This document shows, one piece after another, positions 26,325-36,047 of a DNA stretch of 64,000 bases. Source of the DNA: Butyribacter intestini (GTDB lineage: Bacteria; Bacillota; Clostridia; Lachnospirales; Lachnospiraceae); assembly GCA_001414325.1 (NCBI GenBank), contig LLKB01000001.1, positions 873,699 through 937,698 of the forward strand, read 5' to 3'. Under the pieces are notes generated by a model. That model saw only the letters and a list, made by a program, of their open reading frames with translations. It did not search any database and was not told the origin of the DNA. The stretch's first letter is position 1, and each line of letters starts with the position of its first letter. The position numbers and the translations under genes are program-made.

Positions 26325-27287
26325 ATGTCTGATAACAAAAAACCTCTTATAATAATTACGGGGCCTACGGCGGTGGGAAAGACGGAGCTTTCGATAGCTC
26401 TTGCTAAAAGGATTGGCGGGGAGATAATTTCAGCCGATTCAATGCAGGTTTATAAGCATATGGACATAGGTACCGCAAAGATAATGCCTGATGAAATGCA
26501 GGGGGTGAAGCATTATCTTATAGATGAGTTAGAGCCTGACGAGGAGTTTAATGTCACAATTTTTAAACAGAAATGTGACAGATATATTGAAGAGATATAC
26601 AGTCATGGCAATATTCCGATAATAGTCGGGGGGACAGGGTTTTATATACAGGCAGTGCTTTACGATATAGATTTTACAAAGACTGAGACAGATGATGCTT
26701 ACAGGAAAGAACTTCAGAAATTTGCCGATGAACACGGAAATGAAGCATTGCATGACCGATTAAAAGAAATTGATGAAAAAGCAGCAGAGCAGATTCATCC
26801 AAACAATGTAAAAAGAGTCATAAGGGCGTTGGAATATTTTAAGCAGACAGGGGAGAAAATATCTGAGCACAATGACGAACAGCACCAAAATGAGTCACCG
26901 TTTGATTTCAGATATTATGTTTTAAGACTGCCGAGAGAAATTTTGTATGAGCGTATAAATAAGCGCGTTGATATTATGAGAGCGGCAGGTCTTACAGAGG
27001 AAGTAAAAAAACTTATGGATATGGGCTGTACTAAGGATATGGTATCAATGCAGGGAATAGGTTACAGGCAGATAATTGATGCACTTGAGCAAAAATGCAA
27101 TATGGACGAAGCTTATGAGAGGATAAAACTTGATACAAGGCATTTTGCTAAAAGGCAGTTTACATGGTTTAACAGGGAAAAGACAGTTACATGGATAGAC
27201 AAGGACAAATTTAGGGATGAAAATGAACTTTTGGACTATTGTTTATCGGATATGAAAGATATATTGCTAAAGAAGCATAGTATTTAA
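26325..27287 (+). CDS. miaA: tRNA dimethylallyltransferase MiaA
   Basis: 320 residues with P-loop GPTAVGKTELS (about 12-22), SADSMQVY, and GGTGFYIQA, all typical of MiaA. It adds dimethylallyl to A37 of tRNAs reading UNN codons, using the product of the isoprenoid pathway. The order mutS-mutL-miaA followed by a YnbB-like gene matches the arrangement known in other Firmicutes. Confidence 0.97.
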   Translation: MSDNKKPLIIITGPTAVGKTELSIALAKRIGGEIISADSMQVYKHMDIGTAKIMPDEMQGVKHYLIDELEPDEEFNVTIFKQKCDRYIEEIYSHGNIPIIVGGTGFYIQAVLYDIDFTKTETDDAYRKELQKFADEHGNEALHDRLKEIDEKAAEQIHPNNVKRVIRALEYFKQTGEKISEHNDEQHQNESPFDFRYYVLRLPREILYERINKRVDIMRAAGLTEEVKKLMDMGCTKDMVSMQGIGYRQIIDALEQKCNMDEAYERIKLDTRHFAKRQFTWFNREKTVTWIDKDKFRDENELLDYCLSDMKDILLKKHSI

Positions 27288-27336
27288 TTTATATGATGAT
27301 AAGCACAGGTGAAAAATGCAAAAAAATTGAAAATAA

Positions 27337-27520
27337 GTAACAGTTCAGCCATAAAAAGATAATTGGCAATACAATGAGCTTGTTCATTGTATTGTTAAGT
27401 ACCTTTTTATGGTAGAATAGCCTTTCATTTCTGAAATGAAATATACAAAAGCTGCAAAGCAGCGACTGACAGCTCGCTGGCAGGTTTATGAATGTAAGAA
27501 ATGAAAGGCTGAACTGTTAC
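27337..27520. repeat. Dispersed palindromic element, copy B, with extra central segment
   Basis: 184 bp with perfect ends GTAACAGTTCAGCC (27337) and GGCTGAACTGTTAC (ending 27520). The flanking octamers GAAAATAA and GAAAATGA differ at one base, as expected for a target duplication. The first 80 or so bases match copy C in inverted orientation. About 95 extra bases near the right end contain further hairpins (GCTGC-AAA-GCAGC, and CCTTTCATTTC pairing with GAAATGAAAGG). It separates miaA from the next gene. Confidence 0.85.
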
Positions 27521-27565
27521 GAAAATGATACTTTTATAAATAATCAACTTATGGAGGAAAGAAAG

Positions 27566-28864
27566 ATGAGTAATCTGTTAAAAGAACAGTATATGTCAGC
27601 AGGCATAACAGAGGAAGTATATGATTTTTGCGACAGGATAGCAGACGGATTAAAAGAAAGATTTGAAAAAATAGATGAGGTTGCACAGATAAATCAGATA
27701 AAGGTCCTTTGTGCCATGCAGAAAGAAAGAGTCAGTGCAGGATGTTTTGAGTCATCTACAGGTTATGGATATGATGATCTTGGCAGGGAAACTCTTGAAG
27801 CAGTATATGCCGATGTATTTCATGCCGAATCGGCACTTGTCCGTCCGCAGCTTACCTGCGGAACACACGCACTTACTACGGCTTTATCAGCGATATTAAG
27901 ACCGGGTGACGAGCTTTTGACTCCTGTTGGGAAACCTTACGATACACTGGAGGGTGTCATAGGAATAAAGGGTGATGACAATCCGCCGGGATCACTTAAG
28001 GAATTCGGTATAAGCTACAGACAGGTTGACCTTTTAGAGGATGGTTCATTTGATTTTGATGCGATAAAGGAAGCCATAAACGACAAGACAAAACTTGTCA
28101 CTATCCAGCGCTCAAAGGGATATGCGACAAGACCTACACTTTCTGTTAAGCGAATCGGCGAGCTTATTTCATTTATCAAATCAATAAAACCGGAAGTAAT
28201 ATGTATGGTTGATAACTGCTATGGTGAATTTGTCGAGACAATAGAACCGACAGACGTGGGAGCCGATATGTGTGTAGGTTCTCTTATCAAAAATCCGGGT
28301 GGCGGTCTTGCACCTATAGGCGGTTATATTGTAGGAAAAAAAGAGCTTATTGACCTGTGTGCTTACAGACTTACTGCACCGGGACTTGGCAAGGAAGTAG
28401 GTGCCACACTCGGTGTGAACAGGGCATTCTTTCAGGGATTTTTCCTTGCACCGACTGTTACGGCAGGAGCGTTAAAAGGTGCGATATTTGCTGCAAATGT
28501 ATATGAGAAACTCGGATATAAAGTTGTTCCTGACAGCACGGAGTCAAGACATGACATTATTCAGGCGGTGACTCTTGGTTCGCCGGAAGCAGTTATCGCA
28601 TTTTGCAAGGGTATTCAGGCTGGTTCGCCTGTTGACAGCCATGTTGCACCGGAGCCATATGCGATGCCGGGGTATCACAGTGATGTTATCATGGCAGCAG
28701 GGGCATTTATACAGGGTTCATCAATAGAACTCAGTGCGGATGGTCCTATAGAGCCGCCATTTGCCGCATATTTCCAGGGAGGACTTACATGGTATCATGC
28801 ACGCTTCGGTATTACAATGTCGCTGCAGTATATGAAAAATGAAGGACTTATCAGTCAATTGTAA
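27566..28864 (+). CDS. PLP-dependent methionine gamma-lyase family protein (YnbB/aluminium-resistance type)
   Basis: 432 residues of the Cys/Met-metabolism-like PLP fold known as the aluminium resistance or YnbB family. Visible features are RPQLTCGTHALTTAL near residue 95, the DNCYGEF aspartate segment, and SLIKNPGGGLAPIGGYIVG, which holds the expected PLP lysine. The true substrate of the family is uncertain. The ATG at 27566 follows TATGGAGGAAAGAAAG; the reading frame stays open upstream to 27488, but that start would lie within the palindromic repeat. Confidence 0.9.
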   Translation: MSNLLKEQYMSAGITEEVYDFCDRIADGLKERFEKIDEVAQINQIKVLCAMQKERVSAGCFESSTGYGYDDLGRETLEAVYADVFHAESALVRPQLTCGTHALTTALSAILRPGDELLTPVGKPYDTLEGVIGIKGDDNPPGSLKEFGISYRQVDLLEDGSFDFDAIKEAINDKTKLVTIQRSKGYATRPTLSVKRIGELISFIKSIKPEVICMVDNCYGEFVETIEPTDVGADMCVGSLIKNPGGGLAPIGGYIVGKKELIDLCAYRLTAPGLGKEVGATLGVNRAFFQGFFLAPTVTAGALKGAIFAANVYEKLGYKVVPDSTESRHDIIQAVTLGSPEAVIAFCKGIQAGSPVDSHVAPEPYAMPGYHSDVIMAAGAFIQGSSIELSADGPIEPPFAAYFQGGLTWYHARFGITMSLQYMKNEGLISQL

Positions 28865-29127
28865 TAAAAACTTAAAAAATAGCATTTTTTGTTGAAAAAT
28901 GGCATTTATTGATGCAAAAATAAGAAAAATACATACATTTTTCATATATGAATGCTATACAAAGAATTTTTTTTGTGATAACATTATTATTGTGTGATTT
29001 AAAAGTCATTTTCCTTTTACAATATAAATCTTATCTGCATTGCATGGTTTTAAGAGATAAGGTTGTGTCTGACTGCACCTTGTGTGCGTATAGCTGCACA
29101 TAATGATATTGAAAAGGAGAATATTTG

Positions 29128-29823
29128 ATGATTAAAACAAATATAAAACAGCTTCCGTTATCAGAAAGACCGTATGAGAAATGCCTGAAATACGGTGCGT
29201 CGAGCCTTTCAGATGCGGAGCTGCTGGCTGTCATCATAAGAACAGGTACAAAAAAAGAAAATTCTATTCAGCTTGCATCAAGAGTGATAAACGAAATTCC
29301 GGGCAAAAAAATAAGCGGATTGTTTCAGATGTCGGTTGCACAGCTTGTGGATATACATGGCATAGGAAATGCAAAGGCAGTACAACTCCTTAGTCTTACG
29401 GAGATAACAAAGCGTATGATGTCTTCTGCACTGGCTGAGACAGATTTCATATGTGATGAGCCTGAAAAGACGGCACTTCGTTTTATGCCGGAAATGCGTT
29501 TTGAGGAAACTGAACAGGTAAGGCTTCTTATATTAAATGGAAGAAATGCTCTTGTTAAAGATATTATATTGTCGAATGGTTCTTTCAACGCTGCTATGGC
29601 ATCACCCAGAGAGATATTTTATAATGCCCTCAAAAATAAAGCAGTTTCAATAATTGTGATGCATAATCATCCGTCAGGAGATCCGACACCGAGTAGGGAA
29701 GATATTCTTATAACAAAACGCCTTATTGAGACGGGAAAACTTATTGGAATAGAATTACTTGACCACATAATACTGGGTGACAACCGGTATGTAAGTTTAA
29801 AAGAAAGCGGTTTAGCATTTTAA
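29128..29823 (+). CDS. radC: RadC family JAB-domain protein
   Basis: 231 residues. An N-terminal helix-hairpin-helix-like region (QLVDIHGIGNAKAVQL) is followed by the MPN/JAB metal domain with the motif HNHPSGDPTPSREDI (about residue 178). Despite the name, a DNA-repair role is unproven. It opens the radC-mreBCD cluster, an arrangement common in Firmicutes. The ATG at 29128 follows AAAAGGAGAATATT. The 263-base gap before it contains CTTATCT/AGATAAG inverted repeats (about 29030-29062) but no clear promoter. Confidence 0.93.
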   Translation: MIKTNIKQLPLSERPYEKCLKYGASSLSDAELLAVIIRTGTKKENSIQLASRVINEIPGKKISGLFQMSVAQLVDIHGIGNAKAVQLLSLTEITKRMMSSALAETDFICDEPEKTALRFMPEMRFEETEQVRLLILNGRNALVKDIILSNGSFNAAMASPREIFYNALKNKAVSIIVMHNHPSGDPTPSREDILITKRLIETGKLIGIELLDHIILGDNRYVSLKESGLAF

Positions 29824-29848
29824 CCGTATATAAAAAGGAGATTTTGTA

Positions 29849-30856
29849 ATGGCACAAAAGATCTATGGTATAGACTTTGGAACAGATACCATCAAGATAT
29901 ATAAAAAAGGACAGGGGATAATCCTTATAGAAAAGAATGTAGTTTCCACTGTAGGAAAAGAGAGAAGACCTGTCGCAATCGGTGAGGAAGCATATGAAAT
30001 GTTTGAAAAGGTTCCGCCGAGCATAAACGTTTCATTTCCGTTAAGTCATGGTGTTGTATCAAAGATAGATGACATGATAGCATTGTGGAATTTCATGGGG
30101 GCGAAAATATCACGCAGCAAGAGAATGAAAGGATTTCAGTTTTACATTGCTGTTCCGGCTGATATAACAGAGGTTGAAAAGTTTGCATATTCAAGGATTA
30201 TATCAGAAAGTGAGTCAAAGCCTAAAAAGGTCTGTCTCATAGATAAACCGATAGCAGATGCCTATGGTCTTGGTCTTGATGTTGAAAAGGCAAATGGGAT
30301 ACTTATCGTAAATATTGGTGCCGACACAACGGAGATCAGTGTCTTAAGCTGTGGAGGAATAGTGGTGTCAAAACTTCTGCCATACGGTGGTAAATATTTT
30401 GACGATCAGATAAAAAGCTATATAAGAAAACAGTATAATTTTGTTATAGGATTAAAAACTGCGGAACACATAAAAAAAGAGCTTGTAACTGCATTCCCAA
30501 TGCAGGGAGAGCTGGAAGTTATGGGGCGGGATGTTGTCAAGGGACTTCCGGGAAAACAGCTTATCAAAGCAACAGAGATTTTTCCACTTGTAAATGATGT
30601 TTTTTATGAAATTGCAATATCAATTAAGACCATGTTAGAGAGGACTCCTCACGAAATATCACATGAAATAGTACATAATGGTGTATATCTTACGGGGGGA
30701 TCATCATGGATAAACGGTCTTGATCAGCTTATTGCAAATGAGACATTTCTTAAAGTTAATACTACAAAAAATGCACAAAAAACGGTTGTGACAGGTCTTG
30801 GGTATCTTGCCGAACATCCGAAACTTGCAGCAGGCTATGCAGTCGAAATTAAATAG
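29849..30856 (+). CDS. mreB: Rod-shape determining actin homologue MreB
   Basis: 335 residues with the actin-fold phosphate loops (IDFGTDTIKIY, VNIGADTTEISVL) and the LTGGSSWINGL adenosine loop. It forms membrane filaments that guide lateral wall synthesis with MreC, MreD, PBP2 and RodA, all encoded downstream. The first phosphate loop deviates from the usual DFGTANT, as in many clostridial MreB proteins. The ATG follows AAAAGGAGATTTTGTA. Confidence 0.94.
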   Translation: MAQKIYGIDFGTDTIKIYKKGQGIILIEKNVVSTVGKERRPVAIGEEAYEMFEKVPPSINVSFPLSHGVVSKIDDMIALWNFMGAKISRSKRMKGFQFYIAVPADITEVEKFAYSRIISESESKPKKVCLIDKPIADAYGLGLDVEKANGILIVNIGADTTEISVLSCGGIVVSKLLPYGGKYFDDQIKSYIRKQYNFVIGLKTAEHIKKELVTAFPMQGELEVMGRDVVKGLPGKQLIKATEIFPLVNDVFYEIAISIKTMLERTPHEISHEIVHNGVYLTGGSSWINGLDQLIANETFLKVNTTKNAQKTVVTGLGYLAEHPKLAAGYAVEIK

Positions 30857-30913
30857 TTGCAGCATACATCTACAGTGTAAACAGTAAAGCTAAATAAAGG
30901 AAGGAATAAAGTA

Positions 30914-31783
30914 ATGCGCAAAAAGACTAAAATGATTATAGATCCCAAATACATTCTGATCGCCATTTCTGTCATCTGTGCTATCCTGATAGTAGTATCA
31001 TTTAAATTTCAGGATAAAATAGAACCTGTTCGTTCTATCGTTGGCGGTGTTGTAACACCTATGCAAAAAGGAATCAATACTATCGGAGTTAAAATATCCG
31101 ACAAACTTGAATATGTAAACAGTGTTAAAAAGCTTACAAAGGAAAATAAAAAATTAAAAGATAAACTAGCTGAGACAAATGCTGAAAATAAGCTTTTACA
31201 GCAGGACAAGTATGAACTTGAAAATTTCCGAAAGCTGTATTCACTTGATGAGCAATATGCAAAATATCCGAAAGTGGCTGCAAGAGTTATAAGCGGCGAA
31301 CCTGACAACTGGTACAATGAATTTATAATTGATAAAGGAACTGATGACGGTCTTGCAAAAAACATGAATGTTATGGCGGGTGACGGTCTTGTAGGACGAA
31401 TCGTTGATGCAAATAAATCATATTCAAGAGTGCGTTCTATAGTTGATGATTCAAGCGAAGTGAGCGGAAGTTTTCTAAAAACTTCCGATAAATGTATAGT
31501 ATCAGGAAATCTCTCAATGATGAAAGAGGGAAAGATACAGATAAGCGGACTCGACAGAGATGCAAAAGTAAAAGACGGTTATGAAGTTGTGACATCACAG
31601 ATAAGTAGTGTATATCTTCCTGGAATACTCATTGGATATGCAAAAAACATAAAGAAAGATTCGACAAATATTACACAGTCAGGCTATCTTGTGCCTGCTG
31701 CTGATTTTTCAAGTCTTGATATGGTACTTGTCATAACAAAAGTTAAAAATTCAAAAGACTTAGAGGAGATTCTTGGTAAATGA
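30914..31783 (+). CDS. mreC: Rod-shape determining protein MreC
   Basis: 289 residues: a short basic N terminus, one membrane helix (about 14-32), a coiled coil (about 70-105, KKLTKENKKLKDKLAE) and an extracytoplasmic beta domain. It links MreB to PBP2. The stop overlaps the mreD start (ATGA), showing coupled translation. Confidence 0.95.
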   Translation: MRKKTKMIIDPKYILIAISVICAILIVVSFKFQDKIEPVRSIVGGVVTPMQKGINTIGVKISDKLEYVNSVKKLTKENKKLKDKLAETNAENKLLQQDKYELENFRKLYSLDEQYAKYPKVAARVISGEPDNWYNEFIIDKGTDDGLAKNMNVMAGDGLVGRIVDANKSYSRVRSIVDDSSEVSGSFLKTSDKCIVSGNLSMMKEGKIQISGLDRDAKVKDGYEVVTSQISSVYLPGILIGYAKNIKKDSTNITQSGYLVPAADFSSLDMVLVITKVKNSKDLEEILGK

Positions 31784-32316
31784 AAAACTATGTAAGTATG
31801 TTCGTTATGATTATTGTAGGATTTATACTACAGACTACATTATTCAGACATTTGCGGATTGCAGGTGTTTCTCCCAATATACTTGTTATACTCACAGCGA
31901 TAGCAGGAACGATGTACGGACAGTATTGTGGTTTGTTCACCGGTGTAATATCCGGATTATTTGTTGATATGATGTTTAGTTCTATTATTGGAGTAAATAT
32001 CTTCATATATGCCGTAATCGGATTTATTATCGGAATGACAAATAAGATGTATATAGAAGACGATCTTATATTTCCGACAATGACTATTGCTATCGGAGAT
32101 ATTATATACGGAGTATTATTTTATGTACTCAAGTTTCTTTTGAGGGGAAGACTCAGAATTACAGATTATTTAATTAACACTATAATTCCTGAATTGATAT
32201 ATACAATTATCCTCGGAGTGATAGTATTTAAGTTTGCACACTGGATGGATAGAAAATTAAATCCTCCGGAACCGGTGCATCTTGGTGTAGAAACAAAACC
32301 TGATGATGAACAGTAA
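31780..32316 (+). CDS. mreD: Rod-shape determining protein MreD
   Basis: 178 residues, nearly all hydrophobic, with five to six membrane helices and a short polar tail, as expected for MreD. It overlaps mreC by four bases and precedes the PBP2 gene. Confidence 0.92.
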   Translation: MKNYVSMFVMIIVGFILQTTLFRHLRIAGVSPNILVILTAIAGTMYGQYCGLFTGVISGLFVDMMFSSIIGVNIFIYAVIGFIIGMTNKMYIEDDLIFPTMTIAIGDIIYGVLFYVLKFLLRGRLRITDYLINTIIPELIYTIILGVIVFKFAHWMDRKLNPPEPVHLGVETKPDDEQ

Positions 32317-32361
32317 TAACTATAAAAGCAAAAAAGTAACTTGTTGAAAGAGAGGTTACCC

Positions 32362-35241
32362 ATGTGGAACACATTTAAAGATTTCGTAAAAGGATTATCT
32401 AATTCTCGTATTGCGATAGTCGTAATTGTCTATCTGTTGTTTTTTGCGATACTTGGTAATCGTTTGTTTACGCTTCAGATTGTAGATGGTGAAAAATATG
32501 CCAGCGAAGCAGAAAAAAGTACACGAAAAACAAGAACAATAAAGGCAACGAGAGGGAATATATACGATTGCAATCATAATTTGCTTGCTTACAACAAATT
32601 ATCACATAACATAACCTATGAAGAGACTGATGTTACGGCAAAAATGACATCAGAAGAAAGAAATGATATGATATATAAACTGATATGCGTGATAGAAAGC
32701 AATGGCGGAACACTTTCGGTTGATTCATATATGAAGCTAAACAGTGATGGTGAGCCGGAATTTACGGTATCGGGTAATACTCTTTTAAGATATAAAGCTG
32801 AGGTTTATTCAAAAACTGTTACGGAATTAAAGAAAAAAGAAAATAAAAAGCTGCTCAACGCAACTGCAAAGGATATATACAAATTTTTAAGATATGATAC
32901 TTCCGTAAACAGTCCGAAATTTGATATATCAGACAAATATGACGATAAAATGGCGATGAAGATATTAGATATCAGGTATGCTATATTTATTAACAGGTAT
33001 CAGAAATATCTTCCAATCACGATAGCTAAAAATGTAAATGACAAAACGGTTGCGGCAATAAAAGAAAATAATGATGAACTTATAGGTGTAAATATTACAG
33101 AGGATACTAAGCGTGTCTACAACAAGAGCAAATATTTTGCACATATTTTAGGATATACGGGAGCAATATCTTCTGAAAAACTTGATACAATAAATAAAAA
33201 AAATAAAAAAACAGATTATACGATTGATGACCAGGTTGGAATATCGGGACTCGAAAGTGTATATGAGGATCAGCTTAAAGGAAAAAAAGGTAAGGAGGTA
33301 CTTAGCATAAATTCAAGTACGAGCCGCGTTGTTTCAGTTGATGAAACTAAAAATCCGGTGGCGGGGGATGATTTGTACCTTACTATAGATGCGAAACTTC
33401 AGGAGGAGTGTTATAATCTTCTTGAAGAAAATCTTGCAGGTGTTCTTATAAGCAGAATAAATAACAGCTCCAGTGCAGGCTCTAAGGGTACTAACTCGAC
33501 TGATATAAAAATACCTATATATGATGTATATGAGGCATTGTATAAAAATAATATTATAGATGTTACTCATTTTAAAAGCAGGAAAGCAAGTCCACTTGAA
33601 AAAAGTACCTATGACAAATACAAAAACAAATCTAAAAAAATTGTTGCAGATATGAAAAAACATCTGGCTACAGATTATACAAAAGGTTCAAAAGATCTTT
33701 CTGATGATATGAATGATTTTCTTGACTACTTTTATAAGCAGCTTAAGGATGATAATATAGTTCTTGTCAATCAGGTTGATACATCTGACTCTGTATATAA
33801 AAAGTTTGCAAAGGGAAAAACAAGCTTAAGCAGATTTTTACAGTATGCTATTTCAAAACAGTGGATAGACCAGGAAAAGCTTGATATAAAAAGCGGTTAT
33901 TATACATCGGAAGAAATATACAAAAAACTTCTTGATTATGGTTTTAAAAAGCTTAAGGATGATACAGGCTTTGCAAAGCTGATATATGGTTATCTTGTGC
34001 AGCATTATGAACTGTCGGGAACTGATACCTGTCTTTTACTTATGGACCAAAAAGCCGTAAAGAAAAGTAAGACTGATTATACAAATCTCCAGTCAGGAGC
34101 TTTGTCACCATATTCTTATATAATCAAGCAGATTAAAAAACTTGAGATAACGCCGGGAGATTTGGGACTTGAGCCTTGTTCAGGTTCTATTGTAGTAACC
34201 GATGTAAAAACAGGTGATGTAAAAGCGATGGTTACTTATCCAAGTTATGACAATAATAAGATGGCAAATAAGGTTGATTCTGAATATTATAACAAAAAAC
34301 TTATTCAGAATTCATCTTCGCCACTGCTTAACAGACCTACAATGCAAGAGATGGCTCCGGGTTCAACATTTAAGATAATATCGGCAGTAACAGGTATGGA
34401 AGAGGGAGTGATAAGCCCATCGACACATATATATGACCACACGGTATTTTCGGATATAGATCATCCTGCAAAGTGCTGGAGCACTGTATCACATGGAGAT
34501 CTTACAGTATCAGATGCCATAGAGGTTTCTTGTAACTATTTCTTCTACAAGGTAGGATATATGCTTTCAGGAAAAACATCATCAGGAAACATTAACTATC
34601 CAAGAGGTATCAAGAGGCTTAAAAAATATGCAGATAAATTTGGTCTTACTGATAAATCGGGTGTTGAAATTCCTGAGATAGCACCTCATTTTGCGACTAC
34701 TGATGCTGTAAGAGCGGCAATAGGTCAGGATACACATGCTTACACACCTGCTCAGCTTTCGCGTTATGTTACAACTGTTGCAAACAGTGGAAACTGCTAC
34801 AATATTACACTTGTAGACAAGATTAAGAATGTAAAAGGAAAAACTGTTTTAAACAACAAAGCAAAATTGAGAAACAAAATCAATATAAAACAGTCATCAT
34901 GGGATGCTGTTCATAAAGGAATGAAACTTGTTGTAAATGGTTCAAGAAGTTCCATCAGTTTTATGTTTAAAAATCTTAAGACCACGGTAGCCGGAAAGAC
35001 AGGTACAGCACAGCAGAGTAAATTCCATGCCAATCATGCATATTTTATTTCGTATGCACCTTATAAGAAACCAAAAATATCTGTAACATGTGTAATTCCA
35101 AATGGTTACGCATCATCAAATGCTGCACAGACAGCAAGAGATGTTTACAAATATTACTTTGGAAAGAAAGGTTCTAAGGCAGGAAAGAAAGTTTCAGGTT
35201 CCGTAAAGATGCCTGAATCAAGTACATCACATATAGATTAA
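32362..35241 (+). CDS. mrdA: Class B penicillin-binding protein 2 (transpeptidase of the elongasome)
   Basis: About 959 residues, much longer than E. coli PBP2 (633). One N-terminal membrane helix and a dimerisation domain are followed by the transpeptidase domain, with SxxK in APGSTFKI, SxN in VSCNYFF and KTG in VAGKTGTAQ. An extra Lys/Asp/Ser-rich segment of roughly 250 residues lies between the dimerisation part and the catalytic domain (about residues 370-610). It cross-links lateral wall peptidoglycan with its glycosyltransferase partner RodA, encoded downstream. The ATG at 32362 follows AGAGAGGTTACCC. Confidence 0.93.
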   Translation: MWNTFKDFVKGLSNSRIAIVVIVYLLFFAILGNRLFTLQIVDGEKYASEAEKSTRKTRTIKATRGNIYDCNHNLLAYNKLSHNITYEETDVTAKMTSEERNDMIYKLICVIESNGGTLSVDSYMKLNSDGEPEFTVSGNTLLRYKAEVYSKTVTELKKKENKKLLNATAKDIYKFLRYDTSVNSPKFDISDKYDDKMAMKILDIRYAIFINRYQKYLPITIAKNVNDKTVAAIKENNDELIGVNITEDTKRVYNKSKYFAHILGYTGAISSEKLDTINKKNKKTDYTIDDQVGISGLESVYEDQLKGKKGKEVLSINSSTSRVVSVDETKNPVAGDDLYLTIDAKLQEECYNLLEENLAGVLISRINNSSSAGSKGTNSTDIKIPIYDVYEALYKNNIIDVTHFKSRKASPLEKSTYDKYKNKSKKIVADMKKHLATDYTKGSKDLSDDMNDFLDYFYKQLKDDNIVLVNQVDTSDSVYKKFAKGKTSLSRFLQYAISKQWIDQEKLDIKSGYYTSEEIYKKLLDYGFKKLKDDTGFAKLIYGYLVQHYELSGTDTCLLLMDQKAVKKSKTDYTNLQSGALSPYSYIIKQIKKLEITPGDLGLEPCSGSIVVTDVKTGDVKAMVTYPSYDNNKMANKVDSEYYNKKLIQNSSSPLLNRPTMQEMAPGSTFKIISAVTGMEEGVISPSTHIYDHTVFSDIDHPAKCWSTVSHGDLTVSDAIEVSCNYFFYKVGYMLSGKTSSGNINYPRGIKRLKKYADKFGLTDKSGVEIPEIAPHFATTDAVRAAIGQDTHAYTPAQLSRYVTTVANSGNCYNITLVDKIKNVKGKTVLNNKAKLRNKINIKQSSWDAVHKGMKLVVNGSRSSISFMFKNLKTTVAGKTGTAQQSKFHANHAYFISYAPYKKPKISVTCVIPNGYASSNAAQTARDVYKYYFGKKGSKAGKKVSGSVKMPESSTSHID

Positions 35242-35253
35242 GGAGGGTGAAAA

Positions 35254-35928
35254 ATGAAAGAATCAGTAGTTATTAAGGGAACAAAATCCGGAATAATCCT
35301 GGTGCTTGATGACAAACTTCCATATGAACAGTTAAAAGAAGCTGTTGCTGATAAATTTCACTCATCAGATGAGTTTTTGGGAAATGTTTCTAAAGCCATA
35401 AGCTTTCAGGGGCGTGAACTCACTGACGAACAGCAGGAAGAAATAATATCAATAATTCATGAAAACTGTCATTTAAATATAGTATGCATTACCATTGATG
35501 ATCCTGAAAAAGAAGCTGATTTTTCAAGAGCCATTGAAAATAAGTATGCCGTTCAGGATGCAAATACGGGGCAGTTTTTTAAAGGAACACTCCGCTCCGG
35601 ACAGGTGCTTGATGTTGAGACGAGCATTATCGTGATAGGCGATGTAAAGGTCGGAGCAAAAGTTGTCTCAAAGGGTAATGTAATAATACTTGGCACGCTT
35701 GAGGGCACTGTATATGCAGGCTCTACAGGTAATACTAATGCGTTTGTAATAGCTCTTGACATGAATCCAATGCAGATAAAGATAGCAGATGTTATCGCAA
35801 GGGCACCGGATAAACCGGCAAGACTAAAAAAGAGACACAAACCGGAGACAAAGATTGCTTTTCTTGAAGATGAAAACATATATATAGAACCGTTAGACAA
35901 AGATGTAATGAATGATATAAAATTGTAA
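35254..35928 (+). CDS. minC: Septum-site determining protein MinC
   Basis: 224 residues: an N-terminal domain (about 1-100) and a C-terminal beta-helix domain (about 110-200) with the family signature segments LRSGQVLD, GDVKVGAKVVSKGNVIILG and VYAGSTGN. It inhibits FtsZ ring formation near the poles with MinD. It starts 12 bases after the PBP2 stop with AGGAGGGTGAAAA as ribosome site. Confidence 0.94.
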   Translation: MKESVVIKGTKSGIILVLDDKLPYEQLKEAVADKFHSSDEFLGNVSKAISFQGRELTDEQQEEIISIIHENCHLNIVCITIDDPEKEADFSRAIENKYAVQDANTGQFFKGTLRSGQVLDVETSIIVIGDVKVGAKVVSKGNVIILGTLEGTVYAGSTGNTNAFVIALDMNPMQIKIADVIARAPDKPARLKKRHKPETKIAFLEDENIYIEPLDKDVMNDIKL

Positions 35929-35930
35929 TG

Positions 35931-35959
35931 TAGACACAGAATGTTTTTTTTGATAAAAT
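35931..35959 (+). promoter_or_regulatory. Promoter inside the cluster, ahead of minD
   Basis: TAGACA (35931-35936), 17 bases, TAAAAT (35954-35959) with an extended TG. It starts three bases after the minC stop and leaves an 88-base leader before minD. Confidence 0.6.
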
Positions 35960-36047
35960 TATTATTAAAAATATTAAAAGTTACTAAATGCATCTGTTAT
36001 GCACAATGTAACACTATTAAATTTCTTTTAACAGGAGGAAACAGAAA

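Noticed and set aside
27488-27565. Extended N terminus of the YnbB-like protein starting at 27488
   Set aside because: The extension lies partly in the palindromic repeat and has no ribosome site; the ATG at 27566 has GGAGG at good spacing.
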